Shown piece by piece: positions 48,581 through 62,751 of a stretch of 64,000 nt of DNA. Made by a program: the position numbers and the translations under genes. The notes beneath the pieces were generated by a model that made no database searches, was not told the origin of the DNA, and was given only the letters and a program-made list of their open reading frames with translations. Each line of letters begins with the position of its first letter. The stretch's first letter is position 1. The DNA is from Alteribacillus persepolensis (GTDB taxonomy: Bacteria > Bacillota > Bacilli > Bacillales > Marinococcaceae). Location of the stretch: positions 1 to 64,000 of the forward strand of contig NZ_FNDK01000011.1 of assembly GCF_900099605.1 (NCBI RefSeq), written 5' to 3'.

Positions 48581-49849
48581 ATGGCTACCATTCCCAATCA
48601 CCAACAGTCTTCCACTACTTTATTATTGGAATCTGCTCAACATACAATGCGAGAAGCTACCGAAAAACTTGGCTATCCAGAGGAAATGTTCGAGTTACTA
48701 AAAGAACCGATTCGTCTGACAACAATTCGTATCCCTGTTCGAATGGACAATGGCCGCACAAAAGTTTTCACTGGTTACCGCGCCCAGCACAACGATGCCG
48801 TTGGTCCAACCAAAGGCGGTGTACGTTTCCACCCTTCTGTAACAGAAGAAGAGGTGAAGTCACTTGCGCTTTGGATGAGCTTAAAATGCGGCATTAATGA
48901 TTTACCGTATGGCGGTGGAAAAGGCGGTATCATCTGTGATCCAAGACAAATGTCTTTTGGGGAACTTGAACGTCTCAGCCGTGGTTACGTACGCGCGATT
49001 AGTCAAGTCGTCGGACCAACCAAAGATATTCCAGCTCCAGATGTATACACCAACTCTCAAATTATGGCGTGGATGATGGATGAATACAGCCGCATCAGGG
49101 AATTTGATTCCCCTGGATTTATTACGGGGAAGCCTGTTGTACTAGGTGGTTCCCAAGGCCGCGAAACCGCAACTGCCCGAGGGGTTATCACCTGTATTGA
49201 AGAAGCGGTTCGAGTACGCAATAAAAGCTTAGAAGACGCCCGGATTATCATTCAGGGGTTTGGTAATGCGGGAAGCTATATCGCGACGTTCTTGCATAAC
49301 AAAGGAGCAAAAGTGATTGGCATCAGTGACGTTCTCGGTGCGTTATATGATCCAGATGGATTGGACATTCCATCATTAAGCGAACGAAGAGACAGTTTTG
49401 GCATGGTGACCAATCAATTTCAACATACGATTACCAATGAAGAGTTAATGGAAAAAGAATGTGATATTCTCATTCCTGCTGCTATTTCCAACCAAATTAC
49501 CGCTCGAAATGCGGATCGTATTCAAGCGAAAGTCGTTGTCGAAGCAGCGAACGGCCCGACCACTGCACAAGCTACGAAAATACTAACGGATAACGATATT
49601 CTATTAATTCCAGATGTGCTCGCAAGTTCTGGCGGAGTGATTGTCTCCTATTTTGAGTGGGTTCAAAATAACCAAGGCTATTACTGGCCTGAAGATGAAA
49701 TAGATGAAAAACTGCATACTAAAATGGTGCAGTCCTTTCATAAAGTATATAAAGCTGCAACTCGCTATAAGACGGATATGCGGACGGCTGCCTATATCGC
49801 AGGTACTAGAAAAATGGCCGAAGCCAGCCGCTTCCGTGGATGGGTATAA
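48581..49849 (+). CDS. rocG: Catabolic NAD-dependent glutamate dehydrogenase
   Basis: RocG deaminates glutamate to 2-oxoglutarate and ammonia, the exit of the arginine/ornithine/proline route to the TCA cycle. The hexameric-type enzyme has 422 residues from the ATG at 48581 (AAGGAGG 8 nt upstream). Conserved parts are GPTKGGVRFHP, LPYGGGKGGI with the substrate lysine, PAPDVYTNSQIMAW with the catalytic Asp, and the Rossmann motif GFGNAGSY. It is driven by a sigma-54 promoter and placed divergently from the RocR-like gene. GudB would be a possible alternative name, but the context favours RocG. Confidence 0.93.
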   Translation: MATIPNHQQSSTTLLLESAQHTMREATEKLGYPEEMFELLKEPIRLTTIRIPVRMDNGRTKVFTGYRAQHNDAVGPTKGGVRFHPSVTEEEVKSLALWMSLKCGINDLPYGGGKGGIICDPRQMSFGELERLSRGYVRAISQVVGPTKDIPAPDVYTNSQIMAWMMDEYSRIREFDSPGFITGKPVVLGGSQGRETATARGVITCIEEAVRVRNKSLEDARIIIQGFGNAGSYIATFLHNKGAKVIGISDVLGALYDPDGLDIPSLSERRDSFGMVTNQFQHTITNEELMEKECDILIPAAISNQITARNADRIQAKVVVEAANGPTTAQATKILTDNDILLIPDVLASSGGVIVSYFEWVQNNQGYYWPEDEIDEKLHTKMVQSFHKVYKAATRYKTDMRTAAYIAGTRKMAEASRFRGWV

Positions 49850-49872
49850 ATAAACAGAAGGAGGATTTCACA

Positions 49873-50127
49873 ATGTTTCAAAAAATACATGAAGTGTCAT
49901 CTTTTGAACAAGGAAAAATAGCAGAAGTGTACGTGAAGCCATTGGAATACGTGTATGAATGGGAACCACTATTTACTATCCAAACAGAAAACGGCAGTCT
50001 TGCGAAAGTACATGTCGGTGCAAGTGGAATCATTAAAGATATACATGTCACAGCTGGAGAAACAATAAAAGCCGACACGGTTTTGGCCGTCATTGAAGAT
50101 GACTTAAAACTTTCCGGAAGTGATTAA
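49873..50127 (+). CDS. Small biotinyl/lipoyl-like domain protein without the modifiable lysine
   Basis: An 84-residue protein that is a single biotinyl/lipoyl-like beta-sandwich: GKIAEVYVKPLEYVYEWEPL in the first half and GIIKDIHVTAGETIKADTVL in the second, the typical internal quasi-repeat. At the hairpin where biotin or lipoyl domains carry their lysine (MKM or DKA) the sequence is IQTENGSLAK, so no canonical attachment site is visible. Start at 49873 has AAGGAGG 9 nt upstream. It lies between rocG and the proline dehydrogenase gene, 19 bp before the latter, clearly one operon. It may be a scaffold or regulatory partner; the role is unknown. Confidence 0.7.
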   Translation: MFQKIHEVSSFEQGKIAEVYVKPLEYVYEWEPLFTIQTENGSLAKVHVGASGIIKDIHVTAGETIKADTVLAVIEDDLKLSGSD

Positions 50128-50145
50128 GGGAAAGGAGGAGAAGCC

Positions 50146-51057
50146 ATGAATATCTCACGAAATTTTTTCCTCTTTCTTTCGGAAAACAAACTGTTAAACC
50201 ATGCCGCAAAAAAATGGGGGCTGCGCCTTGGTGCCTCAAAAGTAGTAGCTGGTACAACGATTGAAAGTGCGATGAAAACAATAGCGGGACTAAACGAAGC
50301 GGGGCTGGCTTGTACCGTCGATCGCTTAGGTGAATTTGTCACAGACAAACAAGAAGCATTGGAGGCTGGTCAATATTGTATCAACACCTTGCATGCTATT
50401 CATGAGTGGAAGGTGGATTGCCATCTTTCCTTAAAGTTAACGCAGCTTGGGCTCGATATTGATAAAAATTTATGCATGAACAATATGCGAAGTATTGTCC
50501 AAACCGCTAACCAATACGACATATACGTCAACATTGATATGGAAGACTACAGCCGCTATCAAACAACACTTGACATACTGTTTGCGCTCAGAAAAGAGTT
50601 TGATAACGTTGGAACAGTGATTCAATCCTATTTATACCGGGCAAATGAAGATATCGACCACCTGCAGGGTGTTCCTCTCCGTCTTGTTAAAGGGGCGTAT
50701 AAAGAATCGGCGGATGTTGCTATGCAAGAGAAAGCCGACATTGATAAAAATTTTTTGCATTTGATAAAAAAACACCTTTCTCACGGCAGTTACACCGCCA
50801 TTGCTACGCATGACCATGAAATTATAGAACAAGTAAAAGCGTTTGTCCATGAGAATCAGATTGCTTACCATTCATTTGAATTCCAAATGCTGTACGGGTT
50901 TCGCCATGATCTCCAGCAGCAGCTGGCTAACGAAGGATACCGCGTTTGTTCTTATGTGCCATTTGGAAACGACTGGTACGGTTATTTCATGCGCCGGCTC
51001 GCAGAACGGCCGCAAAATATAAAACTTGCTGTGAAAAGCATGCTTTCTAACTCATAA
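50146..51057 (+). CDS. Proline dehydrogenase (FAD-dependent)
   Basis: Oxidises L-proline to 1-pyrroline-5-carboxylate, which RocA turns into glutamate. The 303-residue monofunctional enzyme matches B. subtilis PutB/FadM in size and motifs: SLKLTQLGLD near residue 95, VNIDMEDY, VIQSYLYRANEDI, LRLVKGAYKE, ATHD and the substrate-binding RRLAERPQN near the C-terminus. AAAGGAGGAG lies upstream of the ATG. Third gene of the rocG operon, so proline degradation is placed under the same sigma-54 promoter as glutamate dehydrogenase. Confidence 0.92.
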   Translation: MNISRNFFLFLSENKLLNHAAKKWGLRLGASKVVAGTTIESAMKTIAGLNEAGLACTVDRLGEFVTDKQEALEAGQYCINTLHAIHEWKVDCHLSLKLTQLGLDIDKNLCMNNMRSIVQTANQYDIYVNIDMEDYSRYQTTLDILFALRKEFDNVGTVIQSYLYRANEDIDHLQGVPLRLVKGAYKESADVAMQEKADIDKNFLHLIKKHLSHGSYTAIATHDHEIIEQVKAFVHENQIAYHSFEFQMLYGFRHDLQQQLANEGYRVCSYVPFGNDWYGYFMRRLAERPQNIKLAVKSMLSNS

Positions 51058-51090
51058 GAATTCCCTTTACTACTAATGAAACGGAGGTCA

Positions 51091-51321
51091 ATGAGATCGA
51101 TGACGACAAAAGTAAGAAAAGAACTCAAAAAAGAGAAAATGATCAAAGTTGCTTGTCAGCACATTGGTGAATTTACTACAAAAGACCATTGGGATGAATA
51201 TGCGAAAGAAAAAGCGCTGCCAAGCTCCAATACGTATCACCGTAACTTTGGTTCATGGACAAAAGCAAAGGAAACGATTAAAACATCTTTTATAGAAAAT
51301 ATTCATAAGAAAGAAAGCTAA
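51091..51321 (+). CDS. Small protein with a homing-endonuclease-associated repeat (HEAR-like)
   Basis: A 76-residue basic protein. Residues 17-60 (ACQHIGEFTTKDHWDEYAKE, then KALPSSNTYHRNFGSWTKAKE) resemble the single alpha-helical repeat found beside HNH homing endonucleases (two helices around LPSSxTYxxxFGSW). No nuclease motif is present. The start is uncertain: GGAGG lies 3 nt before ATG 51091 and 12 nt before ATG 51100. It follows the proline dehydrogenase by 33 bp and may be co-transcribed. A DNA-binding role is inferred from the repeat only. Confidence 0.6.
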   Translation: MRSMTTKVRKELKKEKMIKVACQHIGEFTTKDHWDEYAKEKALPSSNTYHRNFGSWTKAKETIKTSFIENIHKKES

Positions 51322-51367
51322 TAATCTAGTCATCTCTCTATTCATTTCCGTGATACCACATATCATA

Positions 51368-51400
51368 CGTTCAGGCTTGTCTGCTTCAACAGCCTGAACG
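51368..51400 (-). terminator. Hairpin between the HEAR-like gene and dgkB (convergent)
   Basis: CGTTCAGGCT / AGCCTGAACG, perfect 10-bp stem, 13-nt loop. Confidence 0.7.
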
Positions 51401-51403
51401 TTG

Positions 51404-52288
51404 TTATGGGCAAAGCATCTCTACGTGATGATGCAGGTTTACAAATTCGGCTGGCAGTTTGCCGCCGTATTCTCCATCTAAATTCAACTGCATGTCCCCA
51501 TCTACTTGGATTTTGATTCTATTCGCTTGTACATATAACACTTTTTCATGGTGAAGATGCTCTCCTTGTAATGCTTGGGTACCGATTCGAACGAGCTCAG
51601 GCACGTTTGTTTTTTTTATAATAATCATATCAAACATACCATCGTTATATTTTGCATTTGGCAAGAGTTTCTCAAAGCCTCCAACCGAATTTGTATTTGC
51701 GATTAAAAACATCATAATATCGCCTTCAAATAACTTTCCATCATACTCGATTCGTACATTTTTCGGTTTAAGAGACCCCAGCTTTTCAACACCCTTTACA
51801 TAGTAAGCAAACTGACCCATCATCGTCTTTAATTTGCTGGGCGTGTCGTACGTTAATTCCGTTAATTTTCCGCCTGCAGCAATATTAATAAAATATTGAT
51901 GATTCACTTTCCCAATATCGATCCAAGAACTCTTCTCCCCACACAATACGTCACAAATTTTCTCGATGCTGTAACCGCTGATACCAAGCGCCCGTGCTAA
52001 ATCATTTGTAGTACCAGCCGGTATCAAGCCAAGCTTCGGACGTTCTTCTAGTTTAGCTAAACCATTTACAACTTCAAAGATAGTACCGTCTCCACCTGCT
52101 GCTATCACAACTTCAAAACCAGCCAATCCAGCGCGCTTTGCCTCCTCTTTCGCATCCCCTTCTCTTTTTGTCATGTGTGCAGACGTTTCATAACCTGATG
52201 TTTCCAGTCGATCTAAAATATAAGGCAGCTGCTTTTTCATTTGTTCTCGTCCCGATGTTGGATTGTATATAACGCGTGCACGTCTCAT
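51404..52288 (-). CDS. dgkB: Diacylglycerol kinase
   Basis: DgkB (YerQ in B. subtilis) phosphorylates diacylglycerol released by lipoteichoic acid synthesis, returning it to phosphatidate. The 294-residue soluble lipid kinase has the nucleotide motif GGDGT (65-69), the PAGTTNDLARAL block and the Asp/Glu-rich C-terminal region VDGDMQLNLDGE. The ATG at 52288 is chosen for its GGGAG site 8 nt upstream. It follows gatB in the same direction, with a terminator between, as in the B. subtilis order. Confidence 0.93.
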   Translation of the reverse strand: MRRARVIYNPTSGREQMKKQLPYILDRLETSGYETSAHMTKREGDAKEEAKRAGLAGFEVVIAAGGDGTIFEVVNGLAKLEERPKLGLIPAGTTNDLARALGISGYSIEKICDVLCGEKSSWIDIGKVNHQYFINIAAGGKLTELTYDTPSKLKTMMGQFAYYVKGVEKLGSLKPKNVRIEYDGKLFEGDIMMFLIANTNSVGGFEKLLPNAKYNDGMFDMIIIKKTNVPELVRIGTQALQGEHLHHEKVLYVQANRIKIQVDGDMQLNLDGEYGGKLPAEFVNLHHHVEMLCP

Positions 52289-52423
52289 TATGATATCTCC
52301 CAACATATTGTTTTTTATTACTATACCACATTCATGAAAAACCGGCTTCTTCTACCTATAACAATATATTGATTTATTGTCTATGATCCAGCACTTCACA
52401 GCAGGCATCCCCCGCACGGAACT

Positions 52424-52470
52424 GCTCCTACTTAACAACCTTGCAGTCCGCTTGAAGCGGGAGTCTTCTT
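52424..52470. repeat. Copy of the CTTAACAACCT/AGCGGGAG hairpin repeat
   Basis: Resembles 21606-21655 (GCTCC..CTTAACAACCT..AGCGGGAG.CTTCT) at roughly three quarters of positions. Confidence 0.45.
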
Positions 52471-52484
52471 GCTTAATAATGATA

Positions 52485-52521
52485 AACCCCCTCCTATGGT
52501 GTTAGCCAATGGGAGGGGGTT
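52485..52521 (-). terminator. Terminator of the gatCAB operon
   Basis: AACCCCCTCC / GGAGGGGGTT, perfect 10-bp stem with a 17-nt loop, followed on the minus strand by a T-rich tail. Confidence 0.75.
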
Positions 52522-52527
52522 CGTTAT

Positions 52528-53961
52528 TTATTGTTCATCGATTCCTTCAAGAATTAACTTATTCACTAACTGCGGATTTGCTTTTCCTTTTGTTTCTTTC
52601 ATAACTTGGCCAACTAAAAAGCCAAGTGCCTTGTCTTTTCCATTTTTATAGTCTTCAATCGACTGTGGATTGTTTTCAAGAATACCGGCTACAATTTTCT
52701 TCAGTTCACCTTCATCGGAGATTTGGACAAGCCCTTTATCTTTAACAATTTTCTCCGGATCGCCGCCTTCTTTCATTACATCAGCGAAGACTTTTTTGGC
52801 AATTTTACTAGAAATTGTTCCTTCTTCAATTAAACGGATGAGTTTAGCAAGACTTTCAGGCGTCAGCGCCACATCTTCAAGTTCCAAGCCTTCTGCATTC
52901 AAGTACCCGTTTACTTCCCCCATCAGCCAGTTCGCAGCTTGCTTTGCATCAGCACCCTGGTCAATGGTTTCTTGGAAGAAATCAGACATATCTTTTGATT
53001 GTGTAATAACACCAGCATCATATTCCGGAAGACCATATTCTTCTACATAGCGTTTTTTACGTGCATCCGGCAGCTCTGGAATATCGGCTTTTACTTTCGC
53101 TTTCCAGTCCTCGTCAATATAAAGGGAAACAAGATCTGGTTCAGGGAAATAACGATAATCATCTGAACCTTCTTTGACACGCATTAAGACAGTTTCTTTC
53201 TTTGCGTCATCCCACCGTCTTGTTTCTTGCAAAATTTCTCCGCCTGAAAGCAGCTCTTGTTCTTGGCGCTTTTCTTCATAGGCCAACCCTTTTTGTACAT
53301 TGGCAAATGAGTTTAAGTTTTTCAACTCCGTTTTCGTGCCAAACTCTTTTTGGCCTGCAGGTTTTAGCGAAATGTTGGCATCACAACGAAGTGAGCCTTC
53401 TTCCATCTTACAGTCGGACACTTCTGTGTACTGTAAAACCGCTTTTAACTTTTCTAAATAGGCATACGCTTCTTCCGGCGTCTCAATATCAGGCTCCGAT
53501 ACAATTTCAATTAACGGTGTCCCAACACGGTTAAAATCAACGAGGGAGTGCTCTCCGTAATCATCGTGTGTCAGCTTCCCAGCATCTTCTTCCATATGAA
53601 TACGGGTAATCCCAATCTTCTTTTTATATCCTTCTACCTCAATTTCAATCCAGCCGTTTTCACCGATCGGCTTATCAAATTGTGAGATTTGATAAGCTTT
53701 TGGATTATCCGGATAGAAATAGTTTTTACGATCAAACTTCGTTTCTTCCGCAATTTCACAGTTTAACGCTAGCGCTGCTTTCATCGCATACTCTACAGCC
53801 TGCTCGTTCAACACTGGCAGTACCCCGGGATGCCCGAGACAGACAGGGCATGTATGTGTGTTTGGCGGTGCACCAAACTCTGTGGAACAATTACAGAAAA
53901 TCTTTGTGTTTGTTTTTAATTCAGAGTGAACTTCCAAACCTATTACTGTATCAAATTTCAT
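52528..53961 (-). CDS. gatB: Aspartyl/glutamyl-tRNA(Asn/Gln) amidotransferase subunit B
   Basis: GatB binds misacylated Glu-tRNA(Gln) or Asp-tRNA(Asn) and phosphorylates the acyl group for amidation. The 477-residue length is standard. The N-terminal [45 protein letters not shown] and RCDANISL blocks are diagnostic; the C-terminal YqeY-like tail domain is present. It is the third gene of gatCAB, 12 bp after gatA, with AAGGGGGG before its ATG. Confidence 0.97.
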   Translation of the reverse strand: MKFDTVIGLEVHSELKTNTKIFCNCSTEFGAPPNTHTCPVCLGHPGVLPVLNEQAVEYAMKAALALNCEIAEETKFDRKNYFYPDNPKAYQISQFDKPIGENGWIEIEVEGYKKKIGITRIHMEEDAGKLTHDDYGEHSLVDFNRVGTPLIEIVSEPDIETPEEAYAYLEKLKAVLQYTEVSDCKMEEGSLRCDANISLKPAGQKEFGTKTELKNLNSFANVQKGLAYEEKRQEQELLSGGEILQETRRWDDAKKETVLMRVKEGSDDYRYFPEPDLVSLYIDEDWKAKVKADIPELPDARKKRYVEEYGLPEYDAGVITQSKDMSDFFQETIDQGADAKQAANWLMGEVNGYLNAEGLELEDVALTPESLAKLIRLIEEGTISSKIAKKVFADVMKEGGDPEKIVKDKGLVQISDEGELKKIVAGILENNPQSIEDYKNGKDKALGFLVGQVMKETKGKANPQLVNKLILEGIDEQ

Positions 53962-53973
53962 CGTTTTCCCCCC

Positions 53974-55431
53974 TTACAGTTCCGGCTTTGCTTTATGATG
54001 TTCAGTTGCTTGTTCGTATGCATGAGCTACACGATACACCGTGCCTTCTGCAAACGGCTTAGAAATGATTTGCAATCCTACTGGAAGCCCTTCGGAAAAG
54101 CCGCATGGAACAGAAATCGCTGGCACGCCCGCAAGGTTCACTGGAATCGTTAAAATGTCGTTTGCATACATCGTTAACGGATCATTAATCTTTTCACCGA
54201 CTTTAAATGCAGTAGTAGGTGCTGTAGGACCGATGACGACATCATAATCGTTTAAAATTTGGTCAAAGTCTTGCTTAATCAACGTACGTACTTTTTGTGC
54301 TTTCTTGTAATAGGCATCATAATAACCGGAGCTGAGTGCAAAGGTTCCCAGCATAATACGGCGCTTCACCTCATCACCAAAACCTTGGCTCCGTGTTTCT
54401 TTGTACATATCGATTAAATTGTTCGCATTTTCACTGCGAACACCGTAGCGAACACCATCAAAACGTGCTAAGTTCGCTGATGCTTCCGAAGAAGCTAATA
54501 AGTAATAAGCAGCAACTGCATATTGAGAATGTGGAAGAGACACTTCTTCCCACGTTGCTCCTTGATCTTCTAACACTTTTAAAGCATCCAGCACGTGCTT
54601 TTTCACATCTTCATGAACACCTTCACCAAGGTATTCTTTAGGTACAGCAATGCGCAGCCCTTTCACGTCCTGTTTTAACGAAGAAAGATAATCAGGTACT
54701 TCTACATCTGCAGAAGTGGAATCTTTCCTACAATGACCTGCGATTTCGCGCAGAACATATGCGTTATCTTCTACAGTACGTGTCAATGGACCAATTTGAT
54801 CCAAGGACGAAGCAAACGCAACTAATCCAAAGCGGGATACACGTCCGTATGTTGGTTTTAAGCCGACCACACCGCAATAAGAGGCTGGTTGACGAATAGA
54901 GCCGCCCGTATCAGATCCAAGGGCAAAAGCTACTTCGCCAGCTGCAACGGCGGCCGCAGAACCACCGCTTGACCCACCGGGAACGTACTCTACATTCCAC
55001 GGATTTCGTGTTGTTTGAAATCCTGAGTTTTCATTGGAAGAACCCATCGCAAATTCGTCCATATTCAATTTGCCAACAGTAACTGTTTCTTGAGCATGAA
55101 GCTTATCCATCACTGTTGCATTATGGACTGGTTCAAAATTAGCTAAAAGCTGGCTTGCACAAGTCGTGCGCAGTCCATTTGTTACAATATTATCCTTAAT
55201 GCCAGCCGGCAGGCCAAATAACACATTATTGGCTTCATCATTTTGAATCGCTTGATCTAACTTTTCTGCGTGCTGCCTCGCCTCTTCTTCATTCAATGTC
55301 AAAAATGCTTGAACTTTCTCATCTACTTCTTTAATACGTTCATAAGAAGCATCAACGAGCTCCGTGACTTTTACGTCTTTATCTTTAAGCTTTTTATGTA
55401 TCGATGAAAAGCTTTCTTCTAATATAGACAT
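53974..55431 (-). CDS. gatA: Aspartyl/glutamyl-tRNA(Asn/Gln) amidotransferase subunit A
   Basis: GatA is the glutaminase subunit that supplies ammonia to GatB. The 485-residue amidase-signature enzyme has the catalytic triad Lys79 (GIKDNI), Ser154 (GGSSGGS) and Ser178 ([12 protein letters not shown]). AAAGGAGGG precedes the ATG. It lies 15 bp after gatC. Confidence 0.97.
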   Translation of the reverse strand: MSILEESFSSIHKKLKDKDVKVTELVDASYERIKEVDEKVQAFLTLNEEEARQHAEKLDQAIQNDEANNVLFGLPAGIKDNIVTNGLRTTCASQLLANFEPVHNATVMDKLHAQETVTVGKLNMDEFAMGSSNENSGFQTTRNPWNVEYVPGGSSGGSAAAVAAGEVAFALGSDTGGSIRQPASYCGVVGLKPTYGRVSRFGLVAFASSLDQIGPLTRTVEDNAYVLREIAGHCRKDSTSADVEVPDYLSSLKQDVKGLRIAVPKEYLGEGVHEDVKKHVLDALKVLEDQGATWEEVSLPHSQYAVAAYYLLASSEASANLARFDGVRYGVRSENANNLIDMYKETRSQGFGDEVKRRIMLGTFALSSGYYDAYYKKAQKVRTLIKQDFDQILNDYDVVIGPTAPTTAFKVGEKINDPLTMYANDILTIPVNLAGVPAISVPCGFSEGLPVGLQIISKPFAEGTVYRVAHAYEQATEHHKAKPEL

Positions 55432-55446
55432 GTATCTTTCCCTCCT

Positions 55447-55737
55447 TTACTCTAAAACAGACGGTACTTTTACTTGTCCGTCTTCTTGATCCGGCGCGTT
55501 TTTCAACGCTTCTTCCCGTTCTAATGACGGGCGCTGTTCATCTTCACGCAGCACGTTATGAATGTCCAAAACGTGTGTTGTCGGTTCAACATTGTCAGTA
55601 TCTAGCTCATTCAGCTGTTCAGCAAAGCCGATAATAGCATCTAATTGTTCTGTGAAAGTTTCTACTTCCTTTTCTGTTACCGAAAGGCGCGCTAAATGTG
55701 CCACATGCTTTACTTGCTCTTTTGTAATTCTTTCCAC
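55447..55737 (-). CDS. gatC: Aspartyl/glutamyl-tRNA(Asn/Gln) amidotransferase subunit C
   Basis: GatC is the small stabilising subunit of the amidotransferase. The product has 96 residues from the GTG at 55737, chosen because GGAGGTGA lies 5 nt upstream and the size equals B. subtilis GatC; the ORF extends 5 codons further. The sequence starts with [15 protein letters not shown] and contains [11 protein letters not shown], the family core. It is the first gene of the operon. Confidence 0.95.
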   Translation of the reverse strand: MERITKEQVKHVAHLARLSVTEKEVETFTEQLDAIIGFAEQLNELDTDNVEPTTHVLDIHNVLREDEQRPSLEREEALKNAPDQEDGQVKVPSVLE

Positions 55738-55839
55738 TTCCGTCACCTCCACTTATTCGTCCTTTCACAATATATTGATGATACCAAATAAGACCGCTGC
55801 GGGCAACGTATCAACGCCTGGACGCTCATTCACCTACGC

Positions 55840-57030
55840 TTAATATACGTGAATAAAAGGGTCTTCTCCTGCATCTCTGACAACTAATGCTTCTTGACCG
55901 TCTGTCGATGTAATATTCACTTCTATGTCCAGCTCATTCGGAAAACGCTGTTCCAAACGATCTGTCACGTGTTGTGTCAGTGCAATAATTTCTGTCTTAC
56001 TGTTAAACGTAATCGGAATGTTTACCGTGAGGCTTCTTAACTCCCCATTTTGATAATATCCTTCCCCAACAACACCAACATAGTTTTCAAAGAAATCATT
56101 GATTTCATTTCGAAATTGGTTAAATGCTTCTGCATCTTCTCTTTGTTCTTCTGTCGCTGTACTTGATGGAAATAAATAATGTTTTTCATTAATGGACTGC
56201 CAATTCCCTACATCTTCTTCAGGATTAGCTTTTGCAGTTGCTATAAACTCCCCGGGAACCGCCGATTCTCTTGGTGCTTCACGAAATATTGCAAATACAA
56301 TTGGGACCTGTGACAACGCTCCATCAGCCCGGTCTGTATCTCTTAACCGTTCTAACACTTCTTGAGCAATCTGCTTTCCTTCTTCTAAACTGGTGTTTTC
56401 ATCAATTTCTTCATTCAGCCACGGCCCATATGTTCCATCCTCATGTTCTTGTCGAAAATAATAAACACTGTTCATGGAAATACCGATAACAACACCCCCG
56501 ACTTGGAGGTTGCCTTCTGCGTTTTCAAAAACATAGTTGTGTTCGAGAATATTGGAAAGAACTCTTGGCTGCGACCTTTCTCGTTCTTCAAAACTATCAC
56601 CGCTGCCTAACGGAGGGTTCAATCCAGTTGGATTTCCTTCTTCCTCCTCTGCAGGTTCCTCATATCTCATCAGCCAGTTGTTCAATTCTGTTCGGTTAAT
56701 AAATTGTCCTTCGCGGAAAAAATAATCATCTTGATTGAATTCTTCTAACGCAACCTCTTGCAAACCTACTTCCAGTCTTTCTAAATCCATGCGATTATAA
56801 ACAACAGCTGTGTTATATCCTCTCGTTGTCCCATGTATGTACTTGCCATCTTGCAAAATGCTTCGGTAATACTGGTTTAAGCTTGGTATTTCCGGACTTA
56901 CTTTTACTTCTGTATCTTCTATATGTTCTTCTTCATCCATTTCTATTCCATCATCAGGCTCCATACCAGGCAGACAGCCAGATAACAATACGAGCGCGGA
57001 CAACGCAGAAACTCCCGTTTTTTTCCACAT
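55840..57030 (-). CDS. camS: CamS family lipoprotein (YerH-like)
   Basis: A 396-residue exported lipoprotein. The signal peptide ends in the lipobox LLSGC with lipidated Cys19, followed by a very acidic linker (DDGIEMDEEEHIEDTE). The rest matches the CamS sex-pheromone precursor family (YerH), whose signal peptide gives the cAM373 pheromone in enterococci and staphylococci. No such role is established in Bacillaceae. GAGGAGAG precedes the ATG. It lies between ligA and gatC, the B. subtilis order. Confidence 0.88.
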   Translation of the reverse strand: MWKKTGVSALSALVLLSGCLPGMEPDDGIEMDEEEHIEDTEVKVSPEIPSLNQYYRSILQDGKYIHGTTRGYNTAVVYNRMDLERLEVGLQEVALEEFNQDDYFFREGQFINRTELNNWLMRYEEPAEEEEGNPTGLNPPLGSGDSFEERERSQPRVLSNILEHNYVFENAEGNLQVGGVVIGISMNSVYYFRQEHEDGTYGPWLNEEIDENTSLEEGKQIAQEVLERLRDTDRADGALSQVPIVFAIFREAPRESAVPGEFIATAKANPEEDVGNWQSINEKHYLFPSSTATEEQREDAEAFNQFRNEINDFFENYVGVVGEGYYQNGELRSLTVNIPITFNSKTEIIALTQHVTDRLEQRFPNELDIEVNITSTDGQEALVVRDAGEDPFIHVY

Positions 57031-57215
57031 GTATCTCTCTCCTCGTTTCCCCGGGAACGAATACTTTTAACAAGCGTACATATCATCCCATTCAAGTTCC
57101 ATCATAGAATGACAAAGGCATATTCTCAAGTGAAAAAAATAATAATCTTCCCAGCTTTTTTCACTGTTTTTCATACAATGACAAAGGAGACAGGCTGCGC
57201 TGCCTCTCTCCCGCC

Positions 57216-61489
<4,274 letters not shown>

Positions 61490-61525
61490 ATAGGAAACAC
61501 CACCCAAAACATATGTTCGAATATA

Positions 61526-62239
61526 TTATACGTTTTTTCTACTATTTCTTCCATTGTTTTTTACCGCATCTACCGTTTGCAGCGCTTTTTTTATGTCCGT
61601 GTAAACCACATTCCCTACAACAACAGTATCTGCATAAGCCGCCATTTCTTCAGCTTGTTCCGGCGTCTCGATGCCGCCGCCGTAAAATAACTGAGCATGC
61701 TGCAATGTCAGTTTCGCTGCTTTAACAAATTCTTTATCGCCATACATACCGCTGTATTCGAGATAAAAGATAGGCAGATGAAACAATGTATCTGCTAGCA
61801 TCGCGGCTGCTTCGACATCATCTTTGTCTAAGTTCGTGTCTGCGTTCGTCAATTTGGCTGCCTTTGATTCACTGTTTAATATACAGTAACCTTCCGTTAT
61901 AATCTCGTCTGCATTCATAATTGGCCCAAATTCTTTCAATGCTTGACGATGCAGGCCTGTAATCCACCGGGAATCTTCTGCGTTCAATACAGTCGGAATA
62001 AAAAAGTAGTCAAATCCAGGTGTAATACTTTCTAAGTTGGAAACTTCAAGAGTACACGCGACGGAGTAACGACGTATCCGTGCCAAGAGCGATAATGTAT
62101 TGTCTAATGTTACATCATCACTTCCTCCAACAATTACTGCATCTGTTCCCGATTCACAGACAGCTTCCAAATCTTCATCGCTTAATTCTTTCGCTGGATC
62201 AAGTTTAAATACGTGTTCCCACTCTGTATATGCTTGCAT
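61526..62239 (-). CDS. pcrB: Heptaprenylglyceryl phosphate synthase
   Basis: PcrB couples heptaprenyl diphosphate to glycerol-1-phosphate, making an archaeal-type ether lipid precursor. The 237-residue TIM barrel starts with the family element [17 protein letters not shown], and has [21 protein letters not shown] and the phosphate-binding [17 protein letters not shown] precedes the ATG. A promoter at 62292-62321 is likely to drive pcrB-pcrA-ligA. Confidence 0.95.
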   Translation of the reverse strand: MQAYTEWEHVFKLDPAKELSDEDLEAVCESGTDAVIVGGSDDVTLDNTLSLLARIRRYSVACTLEVSNLESITPGFDYFFIPTVLNAEDSRWITGLHRQALKEFGPIMNADEIITEGYCILNSESKAAKLTNADTNLDKDDVEAAAMLADTLFHLPIFYLEYSGMYGDKEFVKAAKLTLQHAQLFYGGGIETPEQAEEMAAYADTVVVGNVVYTDIKKALQTVDAVKNNGRNSRKNV

Positions 62240-62291
62240 TGTTATCCTCCAACATCCATAAAATCACCTTGCGATTCTTCTTCAACGTTAG

Positions 62292-62321
62292 ATTATAGCA
62301 GACATATTCCATCTGCCTCAA
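62292..62321 (-). promoter_or_regulatory. Predicted sigma-A promoter of pcrB-pcrA-ligA
   Basis: TTGAGG, 18-nt spacer, perfect TATAAT on the minus strand. The spacer contains a GCAGA...TCTGC inverted repeat. Confidence 0.6.
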
Positions 62322-62365
62322 AAAAGATAAAGGACGTATTTTCCCCACCAGTAATAAGCATACAA

Positions 62366-62403
62366 AAACTACTCTCTCGGCAACAAGCACCAAAAGAGTA
62401 GCT
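62366..62403 (-). terminator. Terminator after yerC
   Basis: CTACTCT / AGAGTAG on the minus strand, then TTTTTGT. Confidence 0.75.
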
Positions 62404-62408
62404 TCGCA

Positions 62409-62723
62409 TTATTTTTGAGGTTCCTGTTTCTCTTGTTCATACACACGATCTAACGTCATTTGATAACTGTCATTGCCGTAATTCAAACAACGTTTCACTC
62501 TTGATATCGTCGCGGTACTTGCTCCAGTTTCTGTTTCAATCTTATGATACGTATAACCGTGCTGAAGCATCCTTGCCACTTCAAGCCGCTGCGCCAAGGA
62601 TTGTATTTCGTTTATCGTGCAAAGATCATCAAAAAACTCATAACATTCTTCTACATCACGAAGAGATAAAATAGCTTTAAACAATTGATCTAACTCTTTT
62701 CCTCTTAACTTATCAATTTGCAA
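62409..62723 (-). CDS. yerC: YerC/YecD family TrpR-related protein
   Basis: A 104-residue helical protein with a TrpR-like helix-turn-helix (GYTYHKIETETGASTATISRVKR), expected to be a small DNA-binding regulator whose targets are not established. The TTG at 62723 is chosen (MQIDKLRGKELDQL) because GAGGTG lies 8 nt upstream and the length then equals B. subtilis YerC; a GTG 9 nt earlier overlaps that site. It follows yerB in the same direction. Confidence 0.9.
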   Translation of the reverse strand: MQIDKLRGKELDQLFKAILSLRDVEECYEFFDDLCTINEIQSLAQRLEVARMLQHGYTYHKIETETGASTATISRVKRCLNYGNDSYQMTLDRVYEQEKQEPQK

Positions 62724-62751
62724 TGATGCCACACCTCATTTCCATCCATTT

